From Bacteroidales bacterium (GTDB lineage: Bacteria > Bacteroidota > Bacteroidia > Bacteroidales > P3): a DNA stretch of 56,074 nucleotides. The stretch is from contig JAQVXZ010000016.1 of NCBI GenBank assembly GCA_028708845.1, positions 1 through 56,074 on the forward strand, in the 5' to 3' direction. Positions within the stretch are counted from its first letter, which is position 1, and every line of letters begins with the position of its first letter. The notes below the pieces were generated by a model, which did not search any database, was not told where the DNA came from, and was given only the letters and a program-made list of their open reading frames with translations. A program made the translations under genes and the position numbers. Positions 1-8,908 of this stretch are shown here, piece after piece.

Positions 1-1435
1 GCATATCTTTCAACTCTTCCAAAGAAAAACTTTGAGAAGGGTTCTCTATCTTATATTCTATATTAGGAAGTATGCCTTGGGGATTAGGGCTATCAGCTTC
101 GGGTAAAGAATAATGTTCGTATTGTGAAGAACACATAGACATAATCCTGGAGTGTTTCATTTTTTTTGGTACTGCATCAATATAACAAGAAGCTAAACCA
201 CCAGTTTCTTCTCCTATAAGTGTTGCAAGTTTACAAGTTTTTGCAGTAGCAACAAATGTCGTAGCAGAAGAATATGTTTTTCTTGATTGAATTATATAAA
301 CATTTCCTTTGTATTTACAAGATGTCTTTTCGGGTTTCCATTTCCAATTCTCGACCCAATATGTTCCCTCTTTCAAACGACTTAATCTTCTAAACTCTTT
401 TGAAAAAGGATAATAAAAGTAATAAAACTTCCACTTACTAATAAATTCCTTACGCAAATCTTTCATCGGTTTACTAACTTTGAATATACTTTGACAAATG
501 GAAATGGCTGTTGTATCATCTGATAAATAACTCAAAAACTGATCACCATAAGCTGAGCTTCCTCCACAATTTGAAGTAACATCAACAAATAAGTTCTTAA
601 TACCAAGTCTATTTAAACTATCAAATGTTGTTTGCACCGCTTTTTTATAAGAATTAATTTCATCTTTTGTCTGGATTAAAAAACTATTAAGTTCAATTAT
701 TGCCAAATCTTCATTTGGAAAATATCTTGTATCTACAACAGAATTTTTATTTTGTGTTTTTCCTTTCTTTAAGGCAGGAAAGACAAAATCGGAATCAGTG
801 AAATATGTTGTTTGAATACTATTGTCATTATTTAAATACTTTACTTCTGCTTTTGTACCATTAAAATTATCGCAAAGATAAATACCAACAATTTTTTTTG
901 TGAAATTTTTAATTGAAAATAAATATTGCAACCCATAATTTTTAATTGTTTCTAAATTTGCATCTGCTATTGTTAATATTTTCTTACCATAAAGAGTAGT
1001 ATCATTAATTCCTGCAACACTATTGGCTACATCAAAGTACATTTCACCATTCTTTTCAATAATATTAGGAATCTTAATCTTGTCATAGTTATCCCATTTC
1101 TCATCATTAAAGAATACAACTGTATGCGAATCAAAACATTGATTAAGTTTAGCAATATGCATTGAAAAATCATTAACTGTCATAGAATCTTTACACTCAT
1201 CAATTATCTTATGAACATTTTTATCTAACATTGCAGGGTTGAGATTATTAAAAGGATTGGGATGAACCTCCAATACAAAATTATAAAACTCCAAGATGTC
1301 TTCTTCCATTTGTTTCGGCGAAAGAATAGTCTTATTGCTATGATACTGCAAATCATATTTTTGTGCATTGACTTTATATGTAAACATAATAAACATAATG
1401 ACAAAGAAGATACTTAATGTTTTATCTATTTTCAT
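1..1435 (-). CDS. S41-family-like secreted peptidase, C-terminus cut by window edge
   Basis: The reading frame opens at the ATG at 1435 and stays open to position 1, giving 478 visible residues; the stop lies outside the window. A signal peptide (MKIDKTLSIFFVIMFIMF, then a cleavage-like VNAQK) predicts export. Seen motifs are DSHT near residue 105, a TSNCGGSSAYG segment near 288 and TYSSATTF near 391, followed by a GEETGG turn and a PNPQG-type segment. This order (D-x-H, N-x-GG, then the serine box) fits the tail-specific protease (S41) fold without an obvious PDZ domain, as in many secreted Bacteroidota S41 proteins. Its substrate cannot be inferred. It lies just upstream of a REP/RAYT unit and has no visible consensus promoter. 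It is a different subfamily from the PDZ-containing S41 gene at 3257-4864. Confidence 0.75.
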   Translation of the reverse strand, partial: MKIDKTLSIFFVIMFIMFTYKVNAQKYDLQYHSNKTILSPKQMEEDILEFYNFVLEVHPNPFNNLNPAMLDKNVHKIIDECKDSMTVNDFSMHIAKLNQCFDSHTVVFFNDEKWDNYDKIKIPNIIEKNGEMYFDVANSVAGINDTTLYGKKILTIADANLETIKNYGLQYLFSIKNFTKKIVGIYLCDNFNGTKAEVKYLNNDNSIQTTYFTDSDFVFPALKKGKTQNKNSVVDTRYFPNEDLAIIELNSFLIQTKDEINSYKKAVQTTFDSLNRLGIKNLFVDVTSNCGGSSAYGDQFLSYLSDDTTAISICQSIFKVSKPMKDLRKEFISKWKFYYFYYPFSKEFRRLSRLKEGTYWVENWKWKPEKTSCKYKGNVYIIQSRKTYSSATTFVATAKTCKLATLIGEETGGLASCYIDAVPKKMKHSRIMSMCSSQYEHYSLPEADSPNPQGILPNIEYKIENPSQSFSLEELKDM

Positions 1436-1504
1436 TGTTTCTTTATTTTAGAATTAGAATAATGTCGTATTATTTCTTCTTCGAAGAATTTCATATTCTC
1501 CGTC

Positions 1505-1553
1505 GTGCGGGATTTGCAATCCCGCACTATATTATTATTAGGATTTGTAATCC
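1505..1553. repeat. REP palindrome pair downstream of RAYT
   Basis: Two palindromes lie 30-70 bases beyond the stop of the RAYT gene. The first (1505-1527) has arms GTGCGGGA and TCCCGCAC around a 7-base centre. The second (1541-1553) is GGATTTGTAATCC. The same pair in the same order and orientation follows the second RAYT copy at 55736-55784, and mirrored versions lie upstream of this copy at 2141-2239. This is the arrangement expected of repetitive extragenic palindromes recognised by a cognate RAYT. Confidence 0.85.
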
Positions 1554-1571
1554 GATACTTATTCAGCCATA

Positions 1572-2117
1572 TCATTTTATCACTTCAACAACCAATATTC
1601 CTTTTCCGCCTGAATAATCAATCGCAGAACTATATTTATATTCTTCTGGCAAATTTACAAATTCTTCTTTAACTGGGTTATTATGAATGTAATTTAATTT
1701 CTGTTGAAGATAGTCATATAAGAATATTTCTTGGCAATCAACCCCTTCTTGCCAAAATTTATATTCTTTTACTTTCCTGTCATTTCTCGCCGCATACTCA
1801 AATCTATTTAGCATCCAATCTCTTCTACTTTCTTGAATATTATCTTTTATCATTGAAATTATCTTCTTGCTTGTAAACTTCTTAAAGTCTCTAATAGTAT
1901 CTGAAATATTAAATCCTTCTTCTACTCCTACAATGGCATGCAAATGATTTGTCATTAAAACCCACGCATAAATTATTAATCCTTTCTCTTTTTGGCAATA
2001 TTCTAAGGATTCTATAATAACATGCTTATATACAGGACGTGTAAAAACATCTACCCAGTCAACAACTGTTGATGTTATAAAATACATTTCCTTTATAACT
2101 CTGTTTTGTATTTGCAT
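1572..2117 (-). CDS. REP-associated tyrosine transposase (RAYT, Y1/IS200-like)
   Basis: This 181-residue protein is a single-domain HUH nuclease of the Y1 transposase family. The metal-binding HUH is visible as MTNHLH (H58 and H60). The catalytic-tyrosine helix is near YDYLQQKLNYIHNNPV (candidates Y134, Y136, Y143), the usual ending of RAYT proteins. RAYTs cut single-stranded DNA at REP hairpins and can spread them. Here the gene is bracketed by REP palindromes on both sides, and a close second copy (same orientation, over 90 percent identical by eye in the shared C-terminal part) lies at 55803-56074. Length is normal for the family and no frameshift is seen, so this copy is probably active or was until recently. 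The unit interrupts an Rhs-like fragment on its upstream side. Confidence 0.9.
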   Translation of the reverse strand: MQIQNRVIKEMYFITSTVVDWVDVFTRPVYKHVIIESLEYCQKEKGLIIYAWVLMTNHLHAIVGVEEGFNISDTIRDFKKFTSKKIISMIKDNIQESRRDWMLNRFEYAARNDRKVKEYKFWQEGVDCQEIFLYDYLQQKLNYIHNNPVKEEFVNLPEEYKYSSAIDYSGGKGILVVEVIK

Positions 2118-2140
2118 AGCTTTAATATTGTATATCTTAC

Positions 2141-2239
2141 GGATTACAAATCCTTATAATAATATTGTGCGGGAGTACAAATCCCGCACGACGGACATAG
2201 TGCGGGAGTACAAATCCCGCACGACAAAAAATCCCGCAC
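2141..2239. repeat. REP cluster upstream of RAYT (mirrored palindromes)
   Basis: It contains GGATTACAAATCC (2141-2153), two near-identical 23-base palindromes with arms GTGCGGGA/TCCCGCAC (2167-2189 and 2200-2222), each followed by GAC, and a half copy ATCCCGCAC (2231-2239). Together with 1505-1553 it forms an inverted frame around the RAYT gene. The doubled unit plus half unit suggests local copying or deletion by the transposase. Confidence 0.85.
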
Positions 2240-2244
2240 GACAA

Positions 2245-2379
2245 AAATGGTAAGTAAACTAAGTGTTGGGTTTCGTTGCCGTGGTCATCGGTGATATAGG
2301 ATGCACTGCCTAAGTGGTCGCTATGGTAGTAGAAGATTGGCTCGCCTTGTGCTTTATGATTATGGTATAAGTCTTCCAT
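2245..2379 (-). pseudogene. Rhs/YD-repeat core fragment
   Basis: About 45 codons on the minus strand encode a segment including GEPIFYYHSDHLGSASYITD and ending QHLVYLPF. This is the highly conserved HSDHLGS...D..G...Q...Y.PFGE core signature of Rhs-associated proteins. The match breaks off after YLPF, exactly where REP DNA begins (2239), and the upstream side has no further Rhs sequence. It is therefore a remnant of a large polymorphic-toxin gene into which, or next to which, the REP/RAYT unit moved. The downstream core and the toxin tail are missing here. Confidence 0.8.
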
Positions 2380-2595
2380 TATATTAATTCTTAAATGACA
2401 AGGCAAAACTAATATTTATTTTTCTAATTTCCAAATATTTTCCATTGATTTGCATTGTTTTATCTTACAAATTATTTATCGGGTTACCGCTTGCACACTA
2501 AGAAATCCTTATATGTAATACAGTGCGGGTGTATTTATCAACTTGTTGCTTTGGTTGGAAAGAAAGCTTGAAAGGGGAATGAAATATATTTATTG

Positions 2596-2685
2596 CTACA
2601 AAGGTGTCATCCCTATGGGATTTTGTTGCTGGTAATATTATATTTAATAAATATTTGTAGCTCCGTAGGTGCGACACCTTTGTAG
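2596..2685. repeat. 13-base inverted repeat with long loop
   Basis: A perfect inverted repeat, CTACAAAGGTGTC (2596-2608) and GACACCTTTGTAG (2673-2685), encloses 64 bases. The surrounding sequence is somewhat more GC-balanced than its neighbours. It may be a decayed mobile or palindromic element. No convincing coding sequence is seen here; an open frame over 2498-2713 looks accidental. Confidence 0.5.
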
Positions 2686-2754
2686 GGAAGCGAATATGCA
2701 GGGGCAAAACCATCTATCTTTCGTGCGAAAATATAAATACTGTGCGATGGGAAA

Positions 2755-2831
2755 AAGAGGGGACATTTATAAAAAAAGGTGGGACATAAATTTAAAAAGG
2801 TGGGACATAAATTTGAAAAGGTGGGGTCTTT
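2755..2831. repeat. Phased array A1: four units, 21-base period
   Basis: The core GGACAT recurs at 2761, 2782 and 2803, and a diverged GGTCTT lies at 2824, all exactly 21 bases apart. The middle units share GGTGGGACATAAATTT followed by A-rich spacers. It directly abuts array A2. No gene overlaps it; it lies between the Rhs/RAYT debris and the 3' end of the S41 gene. Confidence 0.85.
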
Positions 2832-2833
2832 AG

Positions 2834-2914
2834 GAAACGCCGTTTTAATTTCTTGAAACGCCGTTTAATTTTTTTAAAACAGCGTTTCAGTAAATTGTTA
2901 TAGCGTTTTAATTT
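2834..2914. repeat. Phased array A2: four units, 21-base period
   Basis: CGTTT recurs at 2841, 2862, 2883 and 2904, exactly 21 bases apart. The units carry an 11-base interrupted palindrome (AAACGCCGTTT in units 1-2, AAACAGCGTTT in unit 3). Units 2 and 3 can also pair with each other (TGAAACGCCGTTT against AAACAGCGTTTCA, one mismatch). Part of this array recurs at 6773-6806 (array A5). The remaining bases to 3256 hold no gene I can support. Confidence 0.9.
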
Positions 2915-3256
2915 TGTGGGGTTTTTGGTTATGTTTTCGGCTTGTTTTCAGAGCCAACGTTTCCTCCGCTATATGGAATTACAAATCATAATTGGCTGGA
3001 GTATATGGCTTTTCACCAAGATATGATTTTTATATTAGATAGGAGAAATACTTATAGGTCATATCGTCTTTGGGAACCTCTTCGGCGTTCAATCTTTGAA
3101 TATCTGATTCCATTATCTTGTCTCTATATTTTGTACCTTTATAAATAACAGTTTAGAGATATACCCTCAACTTCGCCAGAAGCAACTATATTGATTGTGG
3201 CAGATTCTACCGAAGACATTAGCTGAGCATCAAAACCTATACTTGCAAGTCTTTCA

Positions 3257-4864
3257 TTAAAATTTACTTTCAAAGTATGGCAGTGCTTTTTGTAGGTCTT
3301 CGTCAAGTTGTAGGAAGATTGAATAATAGTATTTGTCTTCAAAGAGGGATTGAGCGATATATGCTTTCATTAGAAGTAGGATTTCTTTCTTGTCATTGCC
3401 TATTTGAAGATTGTTTGACACTCCATTCTTTGCTGCATATTGTTTCATCTCATTAAATAGGGTTTCACTTACATTAAAGTCTTTAATAAAGTCTTCTCCA
3501 GTATAATATTGCTTAAAGTTATTCCTATTCTTATCAATATAATCGAAACAGAACTTATAGAGTAAGCCTTTCTTAAGTAGCTCAGAATAGTATTCGGATT
3601 TCTTATAGTTATAGTATGGAAGTTCAATATCAGGTTCTATTCCTCCACCACCATAAACAGTTCTGCCTTTCTTGGTTGTGAATTTAAGACTATCTGGATG
3701 TGCAATTGTGTCTTTGTCGCCCTTGCTCATTGTTGCATATCTTTGTATAAAGTCTTCGAAGTATTGGTCTGGGTCGCCACTAACATAATGTCTTTGTATG
3801 CTTCTTCCTGATGGGGTATAATATCTGGAAACAGTTATTCTAACTGCTGAACCATCTGGTAATACTTTCTGTTCTTGAACCAAGCCCTTGCCAAATGTCC
3901 TCCTGCCAATAACCATTCCTCTATCATTATCTTGAACTGCTCCACTCACAATTTCGGATGCTGAGGCTGAGAGTTCATCTATTAATATTATAAGCTTACC
4001 TTGTTCGAAAAGTCCTCCACTTGTTGCAACCATATCATAGCGATCTCTTTTCCTTCCTTTGGTATATACTACTAAATCATCAGCAGGAAGGAACTGGTCG
4101 GCAACCTTATAGGCTTGTTCTAAGTACCCTCCACCGTTGCCTCTAAGGTCAAAAACAAGTTGTTTCATTCCTTTGCTTTTAAGGCTACGGAGAGCATCAC
4201 TAACTTCTTGGTCGGTTGTTTGAGAAAACTGACTAAGTCTTATATATCCTGTCTTTGCATCAATCATTCCAGAATAATCAACACTAAAGGTCGGTATCTC
4301 ATCTCTCTTAACAATGAATGGGATTAGCTTTGCAACGCCTTCTCTCTTAACTCCAAGCTTAACCTCTGTGCCTTTCTTTCCTTTAAGAATACGCATTACA
4401 TCGGCATTTTCTATCTTCCTTCCTGCCCAATTGCTATCATTTACAGTAACTATTCTATCACCTGCCATAACGCCTGCCTTAATTGAAGGACCTCCTTTTA
4501 CAGGTTGTATTACTACAATGGTATCTTCAATTATTCTAAACTGAACACCTATGCCGTCAAATCCTCCTTGAAGGGATTCTTGTTCTGCCTTAAACTGCTC
4601 GGCTGTTAGATAGGTTGTGTGTGGGTCAAGTTGTTGTAGGAATGAAGCAATAAAAGTGTCTGAAATTGAATCTAAATCAACCTCATCAACATATTCTTTG
4701 TCTATTAGGTCAATGATGTAGGCAAATTTACTTGCAAGTGCAGCCTTTGAGGAAGAAAGGAATTTTGAGTCACTACCTTCTTTTGGTATAATATAATAGC
4801 CTAAAACTATTCCAAATATTAAAGATATTGCAACTATAAGTGGTGTTCTTGCCTTATTATTCAT
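3257..4864 (-). CDS. Carboxy-terminal processing protease, S41 with PDZ
   Basis: This 535-residue protein has an N-terminal signal anchor (residues 8-26). A PDZ domain follows at about 95-185 (GFDGIGVQF and KAGVMAGDRIV are typical). The S41 catalytic core at about 200-380 contains FDLRGNGGG (238-246), the serine box LSASASEI (298-305) and GKGLVQ with the catalytic lysine K326. These proteases degrade or trim periplasmic proteins from the C-terminus. The length is usual for Bacteroidota Ctp proteins. It lies 18 bases behind lysS on the same strand, so it is probably co-transcribed. The TAA at 3257-3259 is taken as the real end; an open frame continuing past it in another phase is not supported. 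Confidence 0.93.
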   Translation of the reverse strand: MNNKARTPLIVAISLIFGIVLGYYIIPKEGSDSKFLSSSKAALASKFAYIIDLIDKEYVDEVDLDSISDTFIASFLQQLDPHTTYLTAEQFKAEQESLQGGFDGIGVQFRIIEDTIVVIQPVKGGPSIKAGVMAGDRIVTVNDSNWAGRKIENADVMRILKGKKGTEVKLGVKREGVAKLIPFIVKRDEIPTFSVDYSGMIDAKTGYIRLSQFSQTTDQEVSDALRSLKSKGMKQLVFDLRGNGGGYLEQAYKVADQFLPADDLVVYTKGRKRDRYDMVATSGGLFEQGKLIILIDELSASASEIVSGAVQDNDRGMVIGRRTFGKGLVQEQKVLPDGSAVRITVSRYYTPSGRSIQRHYVSGDPDQYFEDFIQRYATMSKGDKDTIAHPDSLKFTTKKGRTVYGGGGIEPDIELPYYNYKKSEYYSELLKKGLLYKFCFDYIDKNRNNFKQYYTGEDFIKDFNVSETLFNEMKQYAAKNGVSNNLQIGNDKKEILLLMKAYIAQSLFEDKYYYSIFLQLDEDLQKALPYFESKF

Positions 4865-4882
4865 TTTCTATGGGTTGTATTA

Positions 4883-6421
4883 TTATACTTCTTCTTGAGT
4901 GTTATTGTCTGCTACCTTCTCTGGTTTCATTTGAGGGAAGAAAAGAACATCTTGAATTGATGGTGTATTGGTCATAAACATTGTTAGACGGTCTATCCCT
5001 ATTCCCATTCCCGATGTTGGTGGCATTCCATATTCAAGAGCTCTAACAAAGTCGTGGTCTATAAACATTGCCTCATCATCACCTCTTTCTTGAAGGTGCA
5101 ATTGGTGTTGTAGTCTCTCTAATTGGTCTATTGGGTCATTTAGCTCTGAATATGCATTTGCAAGTTCTTTACCGTTTAAAAACAGCTCAAAACGTTCAGT
5201 TAGCCCTTCTGTTTCACGGTGTGCCTTGGTTAGGGGTGACATTTCCTTTGGATAGTCGTAAATAAAGGTTGGTTGAATATAATGGTGTTCGCATTTCTCT
5301 CCGAATATCTCATCAATTAGCTTACCCTTACCCATTGTGTTGTCAACATCAATCTTCATTGCCTTGCAAGCTTCAAACAGTTCCTTTTCGCTCATAGTTA
5401 GAATATCGTAACCAGTATGTTCCATAATAGAATCTCTCATACTAACTCTCTTATATGGACGCTTAAAGTCTATTTCCTTATCTCCAATCATAGCCTTTGT
5501 GGTACCATTAATTGCAAGAGCTACTCTTTCTATCATTTCTTCGGTAAGTTCCATCATCCAAAAATAATCGGTATAAGCAACATATATCTCCATACAAGTA
5601 AACTCGGGGTTATGTGTCCTATCCATCCCTTCGTTACGGAAATTACGAGAAAACTCATAAACTCCGTCAAAGCCACCTACTATCAATCGTTTTAAATATA
5701 GTTCGTTGGCTACTCTTAAATATAAAGGAATATCTAAAGTATTATGGTGTGTTATAAATGGTCTTGCTGCTGCTCCTCCTGGAATTGGTTGAAGAACTGG
5801 TGTTTCAACCTCAAGATATCCTTTTTCGTTAAAGAAGTTTCTTATTGTATTGATGATTTTTGTTCTCTTAATAAAAACCTCTCTAACCTCAGGATTAACC
5901 ACAAGGTCTAAGTATCGTTGGCGGTATCTTTGCTCTGGGTTGGTGAAAGCATCATAAATCACTCCATCCTTTTCCTTAACAATTGGAAGAGGACGAATAG
6001 ATTTTGAAAGAACAGTTAGTTCCTTAACGTGAATTGAGGTTTCCCCCATTTGAGTAACAAAAACATAGCCCTTAACTCCAATAATATCACCAATGTCTAA
6101 TAGTTTCTTGAAAACAGTATTATACATCGTTTTATCTTCTCCCTCACAAATCTCATCACGTTTTATATATAGCTGAATTTTACCAACGCTATCTTGTATA
6201 ACCACAAATGATGCTGCTCCCATAATTCTACGAGACATTATCCTACCTGCAATTGATACCTCTTGGAAAAGGGTATTGTCCTCTGGGTACTTCTCTAATA
6301 TCTCTTTTGAATGTGCATTAATTTCATAAAGTGGTGCTGGATATGGATTTATCCCTAATTCACGCATCTGATCTGCTGCCTGACGACGTAATACTTCCTG
6401 TTCGCTAAGTTCTGTGCTCAT
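4883..6421 (-). CDS. lysS: Lysine--tRNA ligase, class II
   Basis: This 512-residue cytoplasmic enzyme charges tRNA-Lys with lysine using ATP. An OB-fold anticodon-binding domain comes first (about 50-160, with AGRIMSRR). The class II catalytic core has motif 1 around [18 protein letters not shown], motif 2 at [14 protein letters not shown] and motif 3 at [11 protein letters not shown] near the C-terminus. The length is normal for bacterial LysRS. A -7 element TAAATTTG (minus strand, 6452-6459) lies 31 bases upstream of the ATG. The S41 protease gene follows 18 bases downstream. Three phased repeat arrays lie between this gene and the upstream tRNA-fMet. Confidence 0.97.
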   Translation of the reverse strand: MSTELSEQEVLRRQAADQMRELGINPYPAPLYEINAHSKEILEKYPEDNTLFQEVSIAGRIMSRRIMGAASFVVIQDSVGKIQLYIKRDEICEGEDKTMYNTVFKKLLDIGDIIGVKGYVFVTQMGETSIHVKELTVLSKSIRPLPIVKEKDGVIYDAFTNPEQRYRQRYLDLVVNPEVREVFIKRTKIINTIRNFFNEKGYLEVETPVLQPIPGGAAARPFITHHNTLDIPLYLRVANELYLKRLIVGGFDGVYEFSRNFRNEGMDRTHNPEFTCMEIYVAYTDYFWMMELTEEMIERVALAINGTTKAMIGDKEIDFKRPYKRVSMRDSIMEHTGYDILTMSEKELFEACKAMKIDVDNTMGKGKLIDEIFGEKCEHHYIQPTFIYDYPKEMSPLTKAHRETEGLTERFELFLNGKELANAYSELNDPIDQLERLQHQLHLQERGDDEAMFIDHDFVRALEYGMPPTSGMGIGIDRLTMFMTNTPSIQDVLFFPQMKPEKVADNNTQEEV

Positions 6422-6451
6422 AGTATTTTCAAATTATAAAAAAACAAAGTG

Positions 6452-6459
6452 CAAATTTA
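6452..6459 (-). promoter_or_regulatory. -7 element of lysS promoter
   Basis: The minus-strand sequence is TAAATTTG, matching TAnnTTTG and followed by C. No TTG is found at the expected 19-base distance, so this is a partial match to the consensus. Confidence 0.55.
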
Positions 6460-6604
6460 CGTGATTTATTAATTTATATCTAATTTTTCCATCGAATAAT
6501 ATAAGTAAAACAATATGTTATCCAATAAAAACAATAATCTTTGAAAAAACATAGTGAAAAAGCAAGGCAATAACGAGTGAAATTCAAAGAAAAGACCAAT
6601 AGAA

Positions 6605-6662
6605 TCAAACATTAAATTTCTAAAACAAAGCATTAAATTTCTATCTTAAAGAATAAAATTGC
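6605..6662. repeat. Phased array A3: two to three units, 21-base period
   Basis: ATTAAATTTCTA recurs at 6611 and 6632, 21 bases apart, and a diverged AATAAAATT continues the phase near 6652. Units share CAAAC/CAAAG before the core. It is immediately followed by array A4. Confidence 0.65.
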
Positions 6663-6665
6663 TGT

Positions 6666-6746
6666 GATGTACATCTTAGTTTACTCCGATGTACATCTTA
6701 GCTTACTCCGATGTACATCTTAGCTTGCTGTGATGTACATCTTAGT
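6666..6746. repeat. Phased array A4: palindrome GATGTACATC four times, 22-base period
   Basis: The perfect 10-base palindrome GATGTACATC occurs at 6666, 6688, 6710 and 6732, exactly 22 bases apart, each followed by TTAG. The links between palindromes are nearly identical (one to three differences). It lies about 245 bases upstream of lysS and downstream of the tRNA-fMet terminator. It could be an operator array or a structural repeat. Only the geometry is certain. Confidence 0.92.
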
Positions 6747-6772
6747 AAAATGAATCAAAGAAAGAATAATTT

Positions 6773-6806
6773 AAAACAGCGTTTCAGTAAATCATTACAG
6801 CGTTTG
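6773..6806. repeat. Phased array A5: two units, related to A2
   Basis: CGTTT occurs at 6780 and 6801 (21 bases apart). The 33-base stretch AAAACAGCGTTTCAGTAAAT... matches units 3-4 of array A2 (2876-2908) with three differences. This is the only case in the window where two arrays share sequence. Confidence 0.8.
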
Positions 6807-6891
6807 GCTGGAGCAATTCATTAATTTGTATATTGTTTGGTTTGTTTGGGAGAATAGGAATTGTGGAAGAATCACTTGGAAAAGGTATATA

Positions 6892-6925
6892 AAAAGAAAA
6901 AGGACAGCATAAAGCCATCCTTTTC
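6892..6925 (-). terminator. Intrinsic terminator after tRNA-fMet
   Basis: On the minus strand the arms AAAAGGATGGC and GCTGTCCTTTTT flank a short TTTAT loop and are followed by T-rich sequence. It lies 24 bases beyond the tRNA 3' end. Confidence 0.8.
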
Positions 6926-6948
6926 AAAACAATTATAATTAACCTTTG

Positions 6949-7020
<72 letters not shown>

Positions 7021-7035
7021 TCCTCTTTGGTTTTG

Positions 7036-7065
7036 CAAAAGTACTACTTTTTTTATAAATACCAA
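7036..7065 (-). promoter_or_regulatory. Consensus promoter of tRNA-fMet
   Basis: On the minus strand TTG (7063-7065), 19 bases, then TACTTTTG (7036-7043), exactly the TTG-N19-TAnnTTTG layout. The tRNA begins 15 bases downstream. Confidence 0.85.
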
Positions 7066-7159
7066 AGAAAACCCAAGAAATCTTTTGTTTTAATTTCATT
7101 ATTATTTCAAGAATATCTTCAAACACTTAATAACTACGGAATTATACTTTATAATTAAT

Positions 7160-7528
7160 TTAGTCTTTAAATGTATCAATATCTCTTCTTTCTTTCTTTG
7201 TTGGTCTTCCTGCTCCCCTGTCTCTTTGTTCAAAAGCAAACTTTCTTGCTATCTCAATCCTCTCATATTCTTCCTTAGGGGTTAGGTCAATCATATATTT
7301 CTCCACCAGCTTAGCCCCAACTCTTGTGCCAAGCAGTTCCTTAACCTCAACGATTCTTTTTAGCTGGTCAATATTAACTTCATATACATCGCCTACATTA
7401 ACTTCCTTTGAGGCTTTCGCAATAATCCCCTTATGAGTTACTTTTCCTAAACGACATGAATCGGTTGCTAAGGCTCTGGTTTTATATAATCTAACTGACC
7501 AAAGCCATTTATCTAATCTTACTGCCAT
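7160..7528 (-). CDS. hslR: S4-domain RNA-binding protein, Hsp15/HslR-like
   Basis: This 122-residue basic protein begins with an S4 RNA-binding domain (VRLDKWLWSVRLYKTRALA at 3-21, then SCRLGKVTHKG). It ends in a charged tail rich in Lys and Arg. Hsp15-type proteins bind stalled 50S subunits carrying nascent chains and help recycle them. It starts 14 bases after der on the same strand, so the two are very likely one transcription unit. The length is close to the usual 120-135 residues. Confidence 0.88.
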   Translation of the reverse strand: MAVRLDKWLWSVRLYKTRALATDSCRLGKVTHKGIIAKASKEVNVGDVYEVNIDQLKRIVEVKELLGTRVGAKLVEKYMIDLTPKEEYERIEIARKFAFEQRDRGAGRPTKKERRDIDTFKD

Positions 7529-7542
7529 AAGACATTACATTT

Positions 7543-8859
7543 TTAACTCTCTCTAAAATAAATAATTACTGGAACTCCATTAAAGTCATATAACTCACGC
7601 ATTCTATTTTCAACAAAGCGTCTATATGGTTCTTTAACATATTGTGGCAAGTTGCAATAGAAAACAAATTGAGGATATGCTGTTTTTAGTTGTGTAATGT
7701 ATTTGATCTTTACAAGCTTTCCTTTATATGCAGGAGGAGGGTTTTGTTCTTTCACAATTGGTAACAAGTCCTCATTAAGTCTTGAAGTAGTTATTCTTCT
7801 AGTCCTGTTTTCAAACACTTGCTTAGCCGTTTCAAGAACCTTAAAGATTCTTTGTTTATTGATTACTGAAGTGAAAATAATAGGCACATCATTAAAAGGA
7901 GCTATCTTCCTTCTAATCTTTTCTTCAAATTCTTTTGAGGTATTAGTATCTTTTTCAACTAAGTCCCATTTATTAACTACAATAACTACCCCCTTATGGT
8001 TTCTTTGTATTAAACTAAAAAGGTTAAGGTCTTGCGATTCTAAGCCCTCGGATGCATCTAACATAAGAATACATATATCACTAGCCTCAATTGATCTTAT
8101 TGAACGCATAACAGAATAGAATTCTATATCCTCAGATACTTTTCCTTTTTTCCTTACTCCTGCGGTATCAACAATAACAAAATCAAAGCCGAAAAGGTTA
8201 TATCTTGTGTTTAATGAATCACGAGTTGTTCCTGAAACATTAGTTACTATATTTCTTTCCTGACCTATTAAAGCATTAATTAAAGAACTCTTCCCAACAT
8301 TTGGTCTTCCAACAACTGTTATTTTAGGTAAACCTAATTCATTATCTTCATCCTCTTCTTCTTCTATTTCAAAGTCTTTAACTAGTTCATCAAGCATATC
8401 TCCTGTTCCCGAACCGTTTATTGCTGATATACTGTATATATCGCCAAGTCCTAAGGAATAGAACTCAGCATCATCGAAAGCTCTTTTTGTATTATCAACT
8501 TTATTAGCAACAAGCATAACTTTCTTATCTGTTCTTCTAAGCATTTGGGCAACATCCTCATCCATTGGAGTAAGTCCTTCTTTCACATCAACCAAGAATA
8601 TTATTGAATCGGCCTCTTCAATTGCTAAGGCTACTTGTTTACGGATTTCACCCTCAAACTCATCATCGCTACCCACAATATAACCACCTGTGTCAATTAC
8701 AGAGAATTCTTTCCCATTCCAATTACTTTTACCATAATGACGATCACGAGTTACCCCTGATGATTCATGAATTATGGCATTTCTTGATTCTGTCAAACGA
8801 TTAAAAAGGGTTGATTTTCCAACATTGGGTCTTCCAACTATAGCTACAATTTTTCCCAT
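7543..8859 (-). CDS. der: Ribosome-assembly GTPase Der (EngA)
   Basis: This 438-residue protein has two tandem GTPase domains. The first has P-loop GRPNVGKST (9-17), switch DTGG and NKVD near 119. The second has GRPNVGKSS (184-192), DTAG and NKWD. A KH-like C-terminal domain follows from about residue 345. An acidic linker ([11 protein letters not shown]) separates the G domains. Der acts in 50S subunit maturation in the cytoplasm. The length and order are typical. It lies between yihY and hslR on the minus strand with short gaps. Confidence 0.97.
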   Translation of the reverse strand: MGKIVAIVGRPNVGKSTLFNRLTESRNAIIHESSGVTRDRHYGKSNWNGKEFSVIDTGGYIVGSDDEFEGEIRKQVALAIEEADSIIFLVDVKEGLTPMDEDVAQMLRRTDKKVMLVANKVDNTKRAFDDAEFYSLGLGDIYSISAINGSGTGDMLDELVKDFEIEEEEDEDNELGLPKITVVGRPNVGKSSLINALIGQERNIVTNVSGTTRDSLNTRYNLFGFDFVIVDTAGVRKKGKVSEDIEFYSVMRSIRSIEASDICILMLDASEGLESQDLNLFSLIQRNHKGVVIVVNKWDLVEKDTNTSKEFEEKIRRKIAPFNDVPIIFTSVINKQRIFKVLETAKQVFENRTRRITTSRLNEDLLPIVKEQNPPPAYKGKLVKIKYITQLKTAYPQFVFYCNLPQYVKEPYRRFVENRMRELYDFNGVPVIIYFRES

Positions 8860-8908
8860 ATTATTATTTTATTTATTATCTGTTTTACTATCTGTTTTGA
8901 AATTAATC

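Noticed and set aside
2498-2713. Protein gene on the minus strand (71 codons)
   Set aside because: It spans an inverted repeat, has no promoter, no recognisable motif and unlikely composition; better seen as non-coding repeat DNA.
2942-3148. Protein gene on the plus strand (68 codons)
   Set aside because: No start signal or family resemblance; the region reads like non-coding DNA beyond arrays A1 and A2.
3139-3342. A frameshifted extension of the S41 protease
   Set aside because: The protease already has a normal length and ends at its own TAA at 3257; the other frame shows no family similarity.
6666-6746. CRISPR array
   Set aside because: The units are only 10-14 bases with nearly identical links, 22-base period, no unique 30-base spacers and no cas genes. 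The same applies to the arrays at 43776 and elsewhere.
7697-8119. 140-codon plus-strand gene
   Set aside because: It is antisense to der, whose coding signal and motifs are unambiguous.
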